Positions 11,901-24,110 of a stretch of 64,000 nucleotides of DNA are shown here, piece after piece (the stretch's first letter is position 1; each line of letters starts with the position of its first letter). Source of the stretch: Callorhinus ursinus (taxonomy: Eukaryota; Chordata; Mammalia; Carnivora; Otariidae); assembly GCF_003265705.1 (NCBI RefSeq), contig NW_020312895.1, positions 855,602 to 919,601 on the forward strand, given 5' to 3'. The notes below the pieces were generated by a model, which searched no databases, had not been told where the DNA came from, and saw only the letters and a program-made list of their open reading frames with translations. The translations under genes were made by a program, and so were the position numbers.

Positions 11901-14506
11901 CAGACGGGTACAAGACCGGTGCTTGATGAAGGGCGCGATGGATTTTGGGGCTGCGTCCGGCACAGGCACATCCATCCTGTGGATGGGTTGTTTGTTCCAG
12001 TGGCCGTGGGGCTGTGTGCCTCCCCACCGGGGTGCGATGGCTCGTCAGACCATTTATCTTGTCCCCGTGGCTGGTCTGGACGACCCCGCTTCCTGTGTGT
12101 GATGGACGTGGAGGCGGCCCGGGGCACGGAGCGCGCACACCGGTGTGACCCTGCGGGGCATTTCTGAAGGCACCGAGCGCCTGGGACCCTCAGCAGCAGC
12201 AGGATGGTCTGGAGAAGCCCCGGCAGACCCCTGGGGAAGGCGCCGGGCCGGGCGCGACTCTCTCCATCTGAGATTCCGGACACACACGACAAAGGGGCAC
12301 GTGGGTCTTTCCAAAACAGCCACGTGGAAATCTACTCTGTAACTCTGTACTGCATTTTTTCATCTCTGCATAAAATACAAACATTCTCCTGAATATTCAA
12401 ACTTCCCTCTGTCTTAAAAAATTGCATATGTTAGATAAACACAGAGATAAAAGCTTACGTCCAACGGCAACAACACTTGTTATTTCTGATGGTAGTAACA
12501 CATGCTTTGTCCAGACACTACCAGAGAAAGACAGTGACCGTGGATCCGTGTGCGCTGGCTCCCCGTTTCCAGGACACACAACTTCTCCCTGGCTGCCCTA
12601 TGCCGCCCTGGCTCAGACCCCACAGCATACCCTGCTCACCCATGTCCTGCTCCTTCCGGAACATTCCAGGCCCTGGCTGCCCCAGTGCCACTCCCACGTC
12701 TGCTGTTCTCCCGCTTTGTTACCGCCCTGGAGGCCTCACTGTGCCCCCGCGTCAGGGGGCTGCCTCTGTACCAGGGGCCCAGAGAGCCCACCCTGCCTCC
12801 AAGCTCAGAGAGTCACGCAGCTGCCCAGAGAGTCTCCTGGGTACGTCCCCTGCAGCCGGTGCCCCCCAACAGTCCTGTCCCCAAAGCTGCCCCTCGGGGT
12901 TGCCGGTGCCCCGAGTGCTCAGGCCCTGAAATCACCGGGTTGCTGCACACTTTGGCGTGGCTGGCGGGTAGGACAGGTCCTCACCCTGGTGCCTCCCGCC
13001 TAGGGGAGTGGACTGGGCGTAAGTGTCTGCAAGCTGAGCTGGGCACTGCAGGGGACATAGGAGGACAGTCAATCTCGCCAGGGCCTGAGGCCCCCTGAGG
13101 AAGTGAGATATGAACTGGCCAGGGCCAAAGGGCACAGTGCCCACTGGGACAGGCCGGTGGGAAGGGCAGGTAAGGATCAGAGCATTTGCTGGGGCAAAAG
13201 TAAACCCAGTGCCTGAATGGGGGGGGCGGGCAGAGAGAGCCAAGCAGTGAATGAGGCTCAGAGACCAGAGCAGGCTCCAGGCTCACCTGAGATCCGTGGG
13301 AAGTGGCTAAGGCCTGGAGCTGAGGTCTGACCCTCTGTACACGAGACAAGCCCCAGGCTGGGCCCCAGGCTCGGGGTACGCTGATGGGGCTGTTGCAGCA
13401 AGTAAGAGGCAGTGGCTCCGGGGTAGTGGGCACAGACTCGGGGAAGGACATGGAGGGAGGAGTGGATGTAGGGGTGGAGGCGGGACTGCAGTTCCTGGCC
13501 AGCAGTGCGAAGGAGGGACACAGGACCGACAGTCTGCTGCCTGGTGGGACCGTGCTGTCTCCCAGCACTGACACGCGCCAGCGTCCATCTGCACAGAGAC
13601 CGAAGGGACCCTCCCACACACGGACGGGAAACTGAGGCACAGGTGTAGAGCACTCAGCATGGCCGGGGCCTGAGGGCAGGGGTGACAAGACCAAGCTGGG
13701 GCTCCCAGATGCAGGGAGGTGAGCACAGGGATGGAGTGGGTGGGGCATCAAGTCCAGGCTTTGGAATAAAGTATCTTCGAGGTGGGTGACAATGGTTTTG
13801 GTGGCGCAGAGGCCAGACTGCAGGGCATGGGGGGACCGGGAGATGAAAAGGGGGACAGCTATGCACAGAGCCCCCCAGAGCAGGGGTGGGCGGCAGGGAG
13901 AGCAGACAGGCTGGAGGGCGGGCAGGCAGCAGGTGTCCTCAGGTGTCCTTATCTGCCGGGGCACCCGCCCTTAGGGAAGCCTCACACTTACGGCACGCGC
14001 CACCCAGGACCTGCCTCTGCACACTGCACCCCGGGGGCCGTGGGGTCAGGAGCCGCCCCCTCGTAGACTGGGACTGTCCAGAGTGGGGCTACCACACACG
14101 AACTGCTCACCCACCAGTACTCTGTTACCGCACAACGAGACACCCCAGAAACACACTGAAGCAGGCCCGAATCACTTGGCGGGTCTGGCTGCCCCGTGCT
14201 GCGTCTCTGGATTCTCGAGGGTGGGCGGTGGTTTCAAAGCAGAGGAGTGGCTCCCGCAGGACCAGGTCTCAACCAACACGCACTGCACTCTGCACACACG
14301 CACGTGTGCACACACGCAGCCACGGGAAGGCCTGGTCAGACGTGCACACGGAGCCCAGGCCTGTGTTGGCCGCCCTGAGCACCTAGGGCATGAGCATCCC
14401 ACCTCCCACATGGAGGGTCTCCAGACCCAGGGCGGGGACTGTCCCAGCTGCAGGTGCACAGTCTCGGGGGCCCAGGAACCCAGGGGCATCTGGAGGCAGC
14501 GCTCAC

Positions 14507-14581
14507 CGCAGTGCCGTTGTTGTCACGGAAAACCTCCTGGTTGAAATAGTCGAAGAGTTTCTTCTCCAGCTGAAGCATAAC
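14507..14581 (-). CDS. INPP5A: INPP5A internal exon (VMLQLEKKLFDYFNQEVF)
   Basis: This 75-bp exon encodes 25 residues, VMLQLEKKLFDYFNQEVF then RDNNGTA, in phase 0 at both ends. The acceptor is ccactctgcag and the donor is gtgagc. It matches the INPP5A-specific helix after the DNDRK segment. The intron before it is only 112 bp, and the intron after it is 7.4 kb. Confidence 0.97.
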
Positions 14582-14693
14582 CTGCAGAGTGGTAGAGGAC
14601 GTCAGTGCGGGAGGAGCAGTCCCTGCGCTCCCCAACTCCAAATGGCCCCAGTGGCCTGCCGCGGGCGCGGCCCTCAGCTCGGGGTGCGCTTAC
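14582..14693 (-). other. INPP5A: INPP5A mini-intron, 112 bp
   Basis: Between the gtaagc donor of exon 14694-14789 and the ctctgcag acceptor of exon 14507-14581 there are only 112 bp, GC-rich. It is by far the shortest intron in the window. Confidence 0.95.
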
Positions 14694-14789
14694 CTTCCGG
14701 TCGTTGTCCGACTCACGAAATATCAGCTTCACGACTTCGTTGGTGTCGGCGGCACGGACGGTCTGCATCGTGGCCTTTGTGCAGAGAGT
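14694..14789 (-). CDS. INPP5A: INPP5A internal exon (TLCTKATMQTVRAADTNEVV)
   Basis: This 96-bp exon encodes exactly 32 residues, TLCTKATMQTVRAADTNEVV through KLIFRESDNDRK, in phase 0 at both ends. The acceptor is tgtctctcccag, and the donor is gtaagc. It is the helical insertion following the GDFNFR strand in INPP5A and looks identical to the human sequence as I recall it. It lies only 112 bp upstream of the next exon (14507-14581), so the two exons may be recognised together by intron definition. Confidence 0.97.
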
Positions 14790-15822
14790 CTGGGAGAGAC
14801 ACAGAGGGGCCTCAGTCCCACGAGAGGGGCCCACAGCCCGTCTCCTCAACGCGATCAGCACACTTCCTGGCCTCTCTCCCTGACCCCATCCTTTCCAGCC
14901 CCTCCACGTAAAGGGACCGCGGACCCGCCCGCATGGCAGCAGGAGTGTGACGGGCACCCCGTCCAAGGGCAGGCCTGTCGGCAAGCGCCGCACACCTGGC
15001 GCGGGCCCTGGCCTCCCTGTCCACCTCGGCTCCCGGGAGCTGCCCACAGCCGGCTCGGCTCGGACCCTGGAAGGTCTGCTGGGGCTTCACTGAAGACAGC
15101 CCTGGGCAGGGGAGGGGCGGGGAACTCAACAGCCGTCTTGTGCTGTCCCCGTGGCAGGCTGGGGACACACACTGCCACGAGATCGGCCCCATGGGCAGCA
15201 GGACAAGACAGGGAAGGCAACAGCAGGGAGAACAGAGGCCACGCTGGGTTCGGGGGCAGAGACTGACCGGCTGAGGGAGGGAACAGCTGAACAGGCAGGG
15301 AGAGGGACAAGGGAGCAGGGTCAGCCCCACAGCCACAGGGCACAGCCCAGGGCATGGCAAGCAGGCCACCGTCTGATGGACTACCAACTAAATTACGTCT
15401 AGGTTTGTTGAGAAAATTCCTCCCGTCGGAACTGCGTGTGAGGCGGGAAAGGCTGGCGCGGGTGCCAACGGGTGGCTCCCTAACGGCAGGACGACACTGG
15501 AGACCCCGGGCAGCAAGCCGGCTCCTGGGGCCCTGGGCCATCAGGGCTACTGAGGAACGTACGTAACAAAGGAAGTGCAAGGGACTTGTCCTTGTTCAGA
15601 AGGAGAGCAGCACAGAGAGAAGGCAGACTGGACGCGGGACGCGGGGGCCGCCACCCCCTGCCACTGACATTGCTCTTTCCTTAAGGAAAGGTCACATGGG
15701 ACCAGGGTCCATGCACACAAAATGTCCAGAAAGGGCACGCAGAGGCTGCCTGGGACTGAGACCGGTGTGTAAACCAAACCTCAATGGAGCTATTCTTTAA
15801 AAATGACTAGATGAGTTTTACT

Positions 15823-15825
15823 AAA

Positions 15826-15860
<35 letters not shown>
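15823..15860. repeat. A12 run followed by (GA)n microsatellite
   Basis: Twelve A bases are followed by an uninterrupted GA repeat of about 13 units. Perfect repeats of this length are usually polymorphic. Confidence 0.9.
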
Positions 15861-18800
15861 CCACCGCAAGAAAACAACTAATTTTGACTCCTGGGCCCTT
15901 GTGAAGTTGTGAGAAGCCCTTCACCCAGGGGAGAGTGGAAGAGCAGGTTGGGTGGGGAACCCTCCTGAGCAGGGACCCTTTGGGGTGAGCCGAAAGCCCC
16001 TCCAGAGCCGGGGGCAGACCCCTTCCAGGTACGCGGGGCGGGGCGGGCTGGGGGCGGCGGGCATGCACACGGCCCAGCGTGGGGCAGGGGAGGCAGCGGC
16101 CGCCGTCCCCACAGCATCGTCCAGGACAGGCCATTGACATTCAGAGCACAGATGAGTTAAGCAGGTCAAGCCCCCAAAGTGGCTTTTGGACTCATGTGTC
16201 ACAAATCAGTCTGGCCGCCTTCAAGCAGCAGGGATTAGAACAAGCGCAGGAACAATCCGGAGCAGAGCGCTGCCACCCTGCCCACCCCTGCGTCCCGAGG
16301 AGGTCCAGCCCCATCCAGATGCTAATGCGCTTAAGTGGCTTAAGTGCTTCCTTGAATGGGGGAGGGCTCCACAGGCTGCGGGCCATTGTACCCACCCCAG
16401 GATGCGATTCAGGAAATTCTTGGTTCTTCTCCCAAAGGCATCTGCCAGAAACTTTTTAAAAAATTGCTTTATTTAGCCATTTCGGGCGGGTTCCCAAAGG
16501 ATAAACATCTGATCAGCCCGGGCGCTAGGAGAGGGGCCGGCGCTTTCTCCGCACCCTCCCACGGAGCCACCTCATTCACCAGGTTGTAAAGAAGTGATCA
16601 GGCCCCGGCCAGCCTGGCCTCGGCCTCCTCTCCGCTTTCAATCCGCAGTCATGACCAGCCATGCAGAAACCTGCAGGCCGGGGCCTTTCCGCTCGCCTAC
16701 TTATGGAAGGGGTTTTTCTTTTGAAAGGAGAAAAAAATAATACCCAAAATGCTATTTTTTAAGAGCTACCTAAGATTTATTTCATTATCAGCAGCCACAC
16801 GAAGGGGCAGCAGACAGGACAGCCCCACACTTTGTCTTCTCGGCACTCGGAGTGCCAGTTTTTGTCTTGGAGTCCCACGGGACCACTGTCCCCAAGGCTG
16901 TCCACCTGTTGTGTGGATAATGAAATTCTTGGGTTTCTTCTCAGTCCGGGTAAGTTCTGAAGCAGGGCTGCTGGACAGGGCACCCCCAGGGCCCTGGGCT
17001 GGGTTCGGGCTGGGTTCGTGTAACTGGGCTGTAAACCCCAGTTTACAGCCAGCCTGACACAGCCTGCGTGCCCTGCCCATCCAGGAGCTAAGTCTGTCCC
17101 AAGCCCTCCCACTCAACTGCTACCATGCTCCCCCATGGTACAAAACTCGACCGAGGATGCCAGCACCCCTGGACCCTTCCAGCCGGGCCTTCAAGATGCA
17201 GTCTTGCAGAATCCACTCCATATCCTCTGCTGCAGACATAAAGGCCCCGTGGTCCATGGCAGCATGGAGGGTGAGCGGGTGGAGCTCAGGCCCCACTGCA
17301 GAGCATGCACCGGTTTGACCGGCACCTACCACGTGCATGACAGAGCTCCAGGCTCTTGGTTTCCCAGGAATGCCAGCTGGCTGGATCGGAGAGGTCAGGA
17401 AAGTCCAGAGTTCGAGTCTCCTTCTGGCCTTACTGAACAAAGCCTGATTTGGGGGCAGCTAGGTCTGTTAGCAAGTATGTCCCCAAGTTCCATGCGGTAT
17501 GTTTTAGTCTGTGTTGGTGAGAGGCACATAGAGCAAAAACATTTGAACATAAATTTGAAAAGTTCCATCAGGAACAGGAATTAGGTAAGGCAGCTTTACA
17601 GCGGTTGGAAAGTCTCCTTGTTTAAACTGCTTAGTTTCTACACCATACGTGAAAAAGCCACAGCTGTTGTGCTGCATACCCACTCCAGAGGCGGCAGGAC
17701 ACACGCCTCCATCTGTGTCCAAAACGTGGTCTCTGAGCAGGTTTCCTGCAGTTTGCCGTGAGCTCAGCCGGCCGAGGCAGACTCTCAGCCAAAGTTTCCA
17801 AAGGATCAGCTCAGCCCCGGGCGGGCAGGCGGCCTCTGCACATGCCAGGACTGGGGGGCTGTGAGCCGGTCAGTGCAGAGCTGGCGGTCAAGGGTGTCAG
17901 GGTGAGACCATGGGGACCCTGTAACAGAGGGCTCCCGGAGGAAGAACTGGACAGTGAGTGTGAAGCAGACATGTGGGGGCTCCGGGGACAGGCAGTCAGG
18001 GAGCTGGCGAGGGGCTGAGGGGCCCCTGGGTGCGGTGTCTTCAGTGTGGGGACTGTGCTGGGGAGCAGATGGACAGACGGCAGACAGGACACGGGCCGTG
18101 CTGGGGAGTCCTGCCTCTGTCCACAAGGCCCCGGTGGGCTGGGAACCTGTGTTTGGTTGCACACTCTCCCCCAGAGTCAGGAGAAGTCCCCATGGGAGCA
18201 GGCAGGGGTCCGGTCTCCCTCAGGCCTGGAAGAAGCCCACCCCCCAGGCCCGCGACGCACATCACGCTGCACATTCGGATGCACTCAGGGTCATGGCATG
18301 GGGCAGGACTGTTCCGGAATGCAGTGAGGGCCGAGTTGGGGCCAGCCTGGGGTCAGCAGGCTCCTCACTGGGGTCCGTGACATCCCATCCCCAGAGCCTG
18401 TGCGAGAACCACAGAGGCCACAGTGGCCGCAGAAGCCGAGCTAAGCTCCTGGGAACATGGGTCCTCATGCCAGGAAAGGGCCCTTTCTGCTCCCGTGACT
18501 TCCTCTGACCGCCCACGTGTCCTGGATCCTGGCAGTCCACACATCCTGTCTCTGTGCTTTGACGCAAAATCACCTGTTTGTTGGTGGAGCCATGAACCCC
18601 CTTCCTGCAACCGAGCACCCCCTGTCAGTGATGGCCGGGTCCCCACTGAGGGCCACAGGCACCCAGAAGGTTCTCAGCAGACGGTCTGCATGACTTGACC
18701 TCCAGAAGCATTCTGAGGAGGCCCCACTCCTCTGGGAACAGGATCAGAAGGTCCCGGAAGAAGGTGCCCTCCTGCCCAGAGCACAAGGGGCAGCCAGGGA

Positions 18801-21800
18801 CACACACGCAAACTCCATCCCTGCGGCCTCCTGACCTGACCACTGGCCCCAGCAAAACCCGTCCCAAATCGGCACAAGGGGGAAGGCTGGCACCTCGAGG
18901 ACGCCAGGCGCTCCTTGTCTGGCCCGGAGCAGAGTTTTCCAGAGGGGTGAGCGGGGCCATTGTCTCGGGGTCGTTGTCCCTCCCCCATGGCTGCACAAAG
19001 AGGTGGGGCAAGGTCCAATCCCGACTTTAGTCAGCGATGAAAACCAGTCGGGCCAGACGTCCACAGACTGTTTAACGTGCAGGAAGTGGACAACGGTGCC
19101 GGGGCTGGGATGTCCTCAGCAGAGCCACTCAGGGCTACATTAAACAGAACAGAAACGAGCCCCAAAGCCAGCCTGGGCCCCGCGTCCAGACAGTGCAGGC
19201 AGTTTCGAGGAAAACACTGGAGTGAATTCTTAAGGAATTAAGAATTAAGAATTTCTGCAGCCGCGGGAATAGACTCTTCTTTGTTTTCAAACCGAGACCT
19301 CTGAGGGAGGCACTGGGACCCTGGAGGGCCTCACAAGGCCCCCACGGCCTGGGGCAGCATCCTGGACACATGGACACCCTCACCTGATCTCTCCCGCCAG
19401 GCCACCTGTGATCGCAGCTCTGGAGCTGAGCTAACCCCGGGCTTTAGCCGTTCGCGTGCCCCATGCTCCCAGAGAGGAATAACCGCACTGGGAGAAGGTG
19501 TTTGATTGCTAAGCAGAGTGTGCTTTTGGCGTGTTCCAGACATCAACACTCATGGAGGAAAGGAGGAGAGAGGAAGCTTCTCTTCACTCCCTGGCCCACG
19601 AGTGTTTCAGGCGACCAAGCGAAGGAGGGCCCAAGGAGGACAGAGGAGAAAGGAGAAAGCAGGAGGGACGCAGGCAGAGAAGTCTTGAGCCCTGCCCCTT
19701 GCCGCGTGCCCAGGGACTCCGGAGGGTGCGCCCCTCCTGACTCTGGGCCCGGCCTCCGTGAACTGGTGGGTGGGCTTGGAGACACAGTTCCCCCATCGTT
19801 CACGCCTTTCCCAGGAAGCAGGACCCTGCTGCAGGCTTTCATCCCCTGACAGCTCTGCAGAACAACATGCAGGCCCTCTGAGGGCGTGAAATCGGAAACA
19901 AAGGCGCCTCCAGCCTAATTTCAGCCACAGATGCTCGCGGGGCCGACTCTGGAAAGGCCGGCAGGAAGAGCTTGCAGAAGAAATGGCCCTTAAGTCTCCA
20001 GCTTTAAACAGAGGTGCCAAGGAAGTGGTGAGCCCAGCAGAGGGCCCGAGGGCATCGGGACTCTCAGGGATGGAGGAGGACCAGAGCCATCGACCCCCAG
20101 GCCTGGGGGCACAGCCCCACTGCTTCCCAGGACCAGCCGTGGGACCCTGTGCCACCCTCCCAGGACCTGCCTGACAAACCGCTACAGCACAGTGGCAACA
20201 GTGTGGGTCTGGGGGTGCCCCCGGAGGAAAGTGATGTGGCCAGTCCGCGGCGGGCTGTTCAGGGAGGCGTCTGGGGCTCAGGGAGGGGCTGCAGACACCT
20301 TCGGAAGCAGTGAGGTCGGCACTCCGGCCATAGCAGAGCAGGGGGTGGGGGGTTGGGGCCACTGTGATGAGCCGGCCCAGGCCGTCCAAGAGGAGAGCGG
20401 AGCCACCGCGGAGCGCAGGCCGGGGGTCTGGATGAGCCGGGAGACGGGCAGGTGCCCTGCGCGGCCGTCTCGGGTGGCCCCGAGCTCTATGTGCTCATGT
20501 GGACTTTCCTCCCAGGCAACAGCGGTCTCTGCCCCGTCTGAGAGCAGGTCCCAGGTGCAAGCCCAGGCGCCATGCACCTGCTGCGAGCAGCGGCTTTTTG
20601 ATGGACCAGAGACTCTGACACAGCGCGCAGCGCAGCTCCTTTCCCCCACCTTCACCCAGGCCCAGTGGGCGATTCTGTGGCCTTACCACGGGGTCTGCGG
20701 TGTTGGAACCACATCAGCTACGGGGTTAGAGCAAGCACCCCATGCACACAACACGTGGACACGCATCCCCAGGCACACACAGCGCCTGAGATGCACACAG
20801 GGGTGTGACAGCAGGGGAGGGTGGCGGGCCTGGTGGCTGCAAACAGGAGTGTCCCGTGGTGATCCCCTTGGTTTCGGGGGTCAGGCTGGTCTGCACTGAC
20901 ACAAAGAACGGTCCCAGCCAGAGGGCCTGAGGGCCGAGCAGGGCAGCTCCCACCAGACAGCATCTCGAGGTCTTGCTCTCTCTGGAAAGGGGCACTGCCT
21001 CCAGCAGGATCTGTCCCCAGTGGTCACCCGTCCCCTTTATGCTGACTTCCCAAAGACCCTTCCCACGAGCTCTGGCTCTTTCCAAGGTTTTCCCAGCAAA
21101 CCCCTGCACTCTCAGGAGGAAAGAGGCCTATTAATAAGTGTTGGGGAACCACCACCTCTGAGGACCCCAAAGTGCTGACACCATGGGAGCGAGGGCCCTG
21201 GCCAATGCAGCAGGGGGACATGGGAAGCCGTGAGCGGGTCCTGAGGAGGCGCTGTTCCGAGAGTTAGGTCAGCCGCCAAGGCACCTTCCCCCTCTGTTTC
21301 AGACTGTGCACTGTTCATCCAGAACAACAACAAGCCATAAAGACCCTTTCATCTCTCCCAGGACGGCTCCGCGGACTCCCTACCAGCCAGGCCACAAGGA
21401 CGGGTGCTGACAGAGCTCGGGTGCGCTGGGCAAAGCCCAACGGTGGTTGTGAGCCCACACAGGACCACACAGCCGGCATTCCAGAAGGAAGCTGCGTGTG
21501 CTCTTCTCAGACTGGTGTCCAGCAGGTCTGTGCACACCCGCAGCTCAGGCCAGGGACGAGGCCCTGGCCAGGGACACTGGACCCGCTCTTGGTTTGGTCT
21601 CTTGAGAACACCCGGGCTTCCATGGACACGCCAGGGCTCCGACCTGGGAGGACTGGGGGGCAGGGGCACTTCTTCCCACCAGGAGCGTAGGCCACAGAGA
21701 GGGAACCTGCCCACCAGCTTTGGCACCCAGCTGCAGTCCTAAAATCCCCATGAGCTGCGCTGACGCCAAGAGTGGGGTAAATAAAGCATGAACTAGCAGG

Positions 21801-21982
21801 ACACACAGAAAAAAGCATCACAGATTGGTGAGCACAGACCTGACCATGAATCAGCAAATCAAGGTCCCACATTAGGGGACCTTTTTTCTATAATTATGGG
21901 AATAATTATTTTGACATCAATCTACCAATTGGAAAAACAAACTAATGTTTGTAAGGCAAACTTTCTGGGAGGAAATACCCTA

Positions 21983-22176
21983 GCGGCACGCCTGGGGGGC
22001 TCAGTCATAAGGCGTCTGCCTTCGGCTCAGGTCATGATCCCAGGGTCCTGGGATCCAGCCCCGCATCGGGCTCCCTGCTCCGCGGGAAGCCTGCTTCTCC
22101 CTCTGTCCCTCCCCTGCCTGTGTTCCCTCTCTCACTGTGTCTCTCTGTCAAATAAATAAATAAAATCTTGAAAAAA
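21983..22176 (+). mobile_element. SINEC (Carnivora tRNA-derived SINE)
   Basis: The element runs from a diverged gcctggggggctcagtcata head through a region with the polymerase III B-box-like words (ggtcatgatcccagggtcc, gggatccagccccg) to a CT-rich stretch, an aataaataaataaaatctt tail and poly-A. It is flanked by 10-bp target-site duplications aaataccta-type (aaataccct plus a) at 21973-21982 and 22177-22186. It lies antisense to INPP5A. Confidence 0.95.
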
Positions 22177-22755
22177 AAATACCCTAAATATGAAACCCAG
22201 AATCGTCATAATTAAGTATAACGTCATAGTTTGCTTTAGTTTGATGCCACAAGCTCTATCTCAAAACAGACCACATAAAGGTTTCTTTTTTTTCTGAAAC
22301 AGTAGTTAAATGAATTTAATGATTTATATGAGTAAATCTGCTGTTTTAAAGTAAGACTCTTAAAAAGCCACACAATAAGCCAACGCACCGCGCACGAGCC
22401 CCCCCCACTCCCCACTCAGCCACTGCGGATACAAGTGGCGTCCGGAGCAAGGAGGCGGCCTGGACACGCAGCCCCGTCTGCACCGGCCCCCAGTTCAGAA
22501 GAGAAACCCTCTTGACCACCAGCATCTACTCGCAGCAAGAGGACGGAGCTTCTGCGCACCTAAACCCACACCACCTGAGGCCGCTCCGGGCTGTGACCGC
22601 TCCATGCCCAACGAGGCTTTCTCCGGGTGCCTCTCGGGACTTGGGACGTGGGCTGGCGCATCCCTTCCCTCTGTCCGTGGATGCCAGGCTACCCAGAGCT
22701 CCTGGGCCGCTCACACCCACCACTCCCACCACAGCATGGGCAGAAACACCAACTC

Positions 22756-23200
22756 GCTGCTGGGGGCTGACGCGGGGTGACAGGGGCTGCTGGGGGCTGA
22801 CAGGGGGCTGCTGGGGGGCTGCCGGGGGCTGCTGGGGGCTGAGGGAGACTGACGGGGCTGCTGGGGGCTGCTGAGGGGCTGACGGGGGCTGACAGGGGGC
22901 TGCTGGGGGGCTGCTGGGGGCTGCTGGGGGCTGAGGGGGGCTGACGGGGGGCTGACAGGGGCTGACGGGGGCTGACGGGGGCTGCTGGGGGCTGACGGGG
23001 GCTGCTGAGGGCTGACAGGGGGCTGCTGGGGGCTGACGGGGGGCTGACGGGGGGCTGACGGGGGCTGCTAGGGGCTGGTGGGGGCTGAGGGAGACTGACG
23101 GGGCTGCTGGGGGGCTGACGGGCCTGACGGGGGTTGACGGGGGCTGCTGGGGGCTGACAGGGGCGCTGACGGGGGCTGACGGGGGGCTGACGGGGGCCTG
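22756..23200. repeat. G-rich minisatellite, GGGGGCTG(A/C)(C/T)G-type units
   Basis: About 445 bp of tandem, imperfect 10-13-bp units of the form gggggctgctg or gggggctgacg. G runs of 4 to 6 recur dozens of times on the plus strand. The plus strand is the template strand for INPP5A, so the nascent transcript through this tract is C-rich. Frames across it on the minus strand give proline, serine, alanine and glutamine-rich peptides (PPSAPVSPQQPP-like) that are artefacts of the repeat. Confidence 0.95.
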
Positions 23201-23924
23201 CGTGCACCTTGTCCGTGGCAGTGTCTGGGGCGTGGCTGGGCTTGGTACCAACAAGCTAGCTGGAGAGAATGCCCACAAGCGCTTCCTCCTGCTCTCGGTG
23301 TCGGCACGGTGACCTTCCTGGCTGCCGGATCTTGGAGGGCCTCCAGAGGGTTGGCACAGGCCGTGACAGGGTGATGCCCCCTCCAGGCCGAGTGGGAGCG
23401 CCTTCCCCAGGACGTGGGAGCACCTGAGGGAAGGAGGCTGGCAGCAGCGAAGTCTGCGGTCTGGGGACGGGGCTCTGGGCACTGGGGAGCTGGCTGCACC
23501 CCTGCTGCTGGCTGGGGTCTTCGGCGGTTTCGGGACGCAGTGGGCTGGCTCTGCCGTGGGTCCTTCTGGCCCCTTCCAAGGCCGGCGCCGTCAGTGCTGG
23601 GGGCGCCTCTCCCAGACGGGCCTCACAGGACCCATGTTCTGACAGGCCCACCTGGCACCTGAGTGCACGCGCACACGTCACTCACTGACAACTGGTTTTG
23701 AAACGGCCGCCAGCCTCCAGAAGCACACGCGTCAGCATCGCTGTCAGGGATGAAGGACGGCAGGTGGGCGCGGCCGGGCAGAGACGGGAGCGCCTGGCAC
23801 CGCTGTCGCCCTTTGTCACTGAGGCCAGCTGAGCGCCCCAGCTGCTCGCAGCCACCGCACAAGGCGTAAAACATACCCTCCGCGCGGTCCCGCCCGCAGG
23901 GCCGAGCCGGAGGCCGCGTTAATA

Positions 23925-24110
23925 ATCCGCTTCGTGACGCGTGGCCCATCAGTCGGCACGTGACGACCCTGTCTAATGTGTGCTTTAATTATGGCTCCGG
24001 CGGCAGCGCCAAGTTTGCTCCCAGAACTGTCTTCTCAGTTCTGCTCTGCAAGCTCGCGGGCATCCGCGTGCGTCTGAAGCAGGAGGCTGCCGGTTCCCAG
24101 GGGCCGGGGT
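23925..24110. promoter_or_regulatory. Candidate conserved non-coding block in CpG-rich intron sequence
   Basis: An AT-containing core (gttaataatccgc, gtgctttaattatggctcc) lies in CpG-rich sequence from about 23700 to 24240. No repeat or exon is recognised. The pattern suggests a regulatory element, but this is inference from composition and TAAT motifs alone. Confidence 0.3.

Larger units (their letters stand above)
7127..14506 (-). other. INPP5A: INPP5A intron, 7.4 kb, between exons 14507-14581 and 7053-7126
   Basis: No exon or complete mobile element was recognised. The content is GC-rich unique-looking sequence. It includes a telomere-like hexamer pair near 8659, a T-rich patch at 9360-9500 that may be an old LINE relic, a GT/GC-rich tract at 10402-10485, and a prominent low-GC block at 11320-11900. 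CA-rich words recur at 14270-14330. Confidence 0.9.

Noticed and set aside
13615..13645. MIR/L2-like words (gggaaactgaggcacagg)
   Set aside because: The resemblance is too short to call an element without a library search.
12981..13964. 327-residue open frame on the minus strand
   Set aside because: It lies within a GC-rich intron with few stop codons. No domain, no family resemblance, and competing open frames exist on both strands.
22526..23482. 318-residue proline/serine/glutamine-rich open frame on the minus strand
   Set aside because: Its core is the G-rich minisatellite read on the complementary strand; all three minus frames give similar low-complexity peptides, and there is no homology or splice context.
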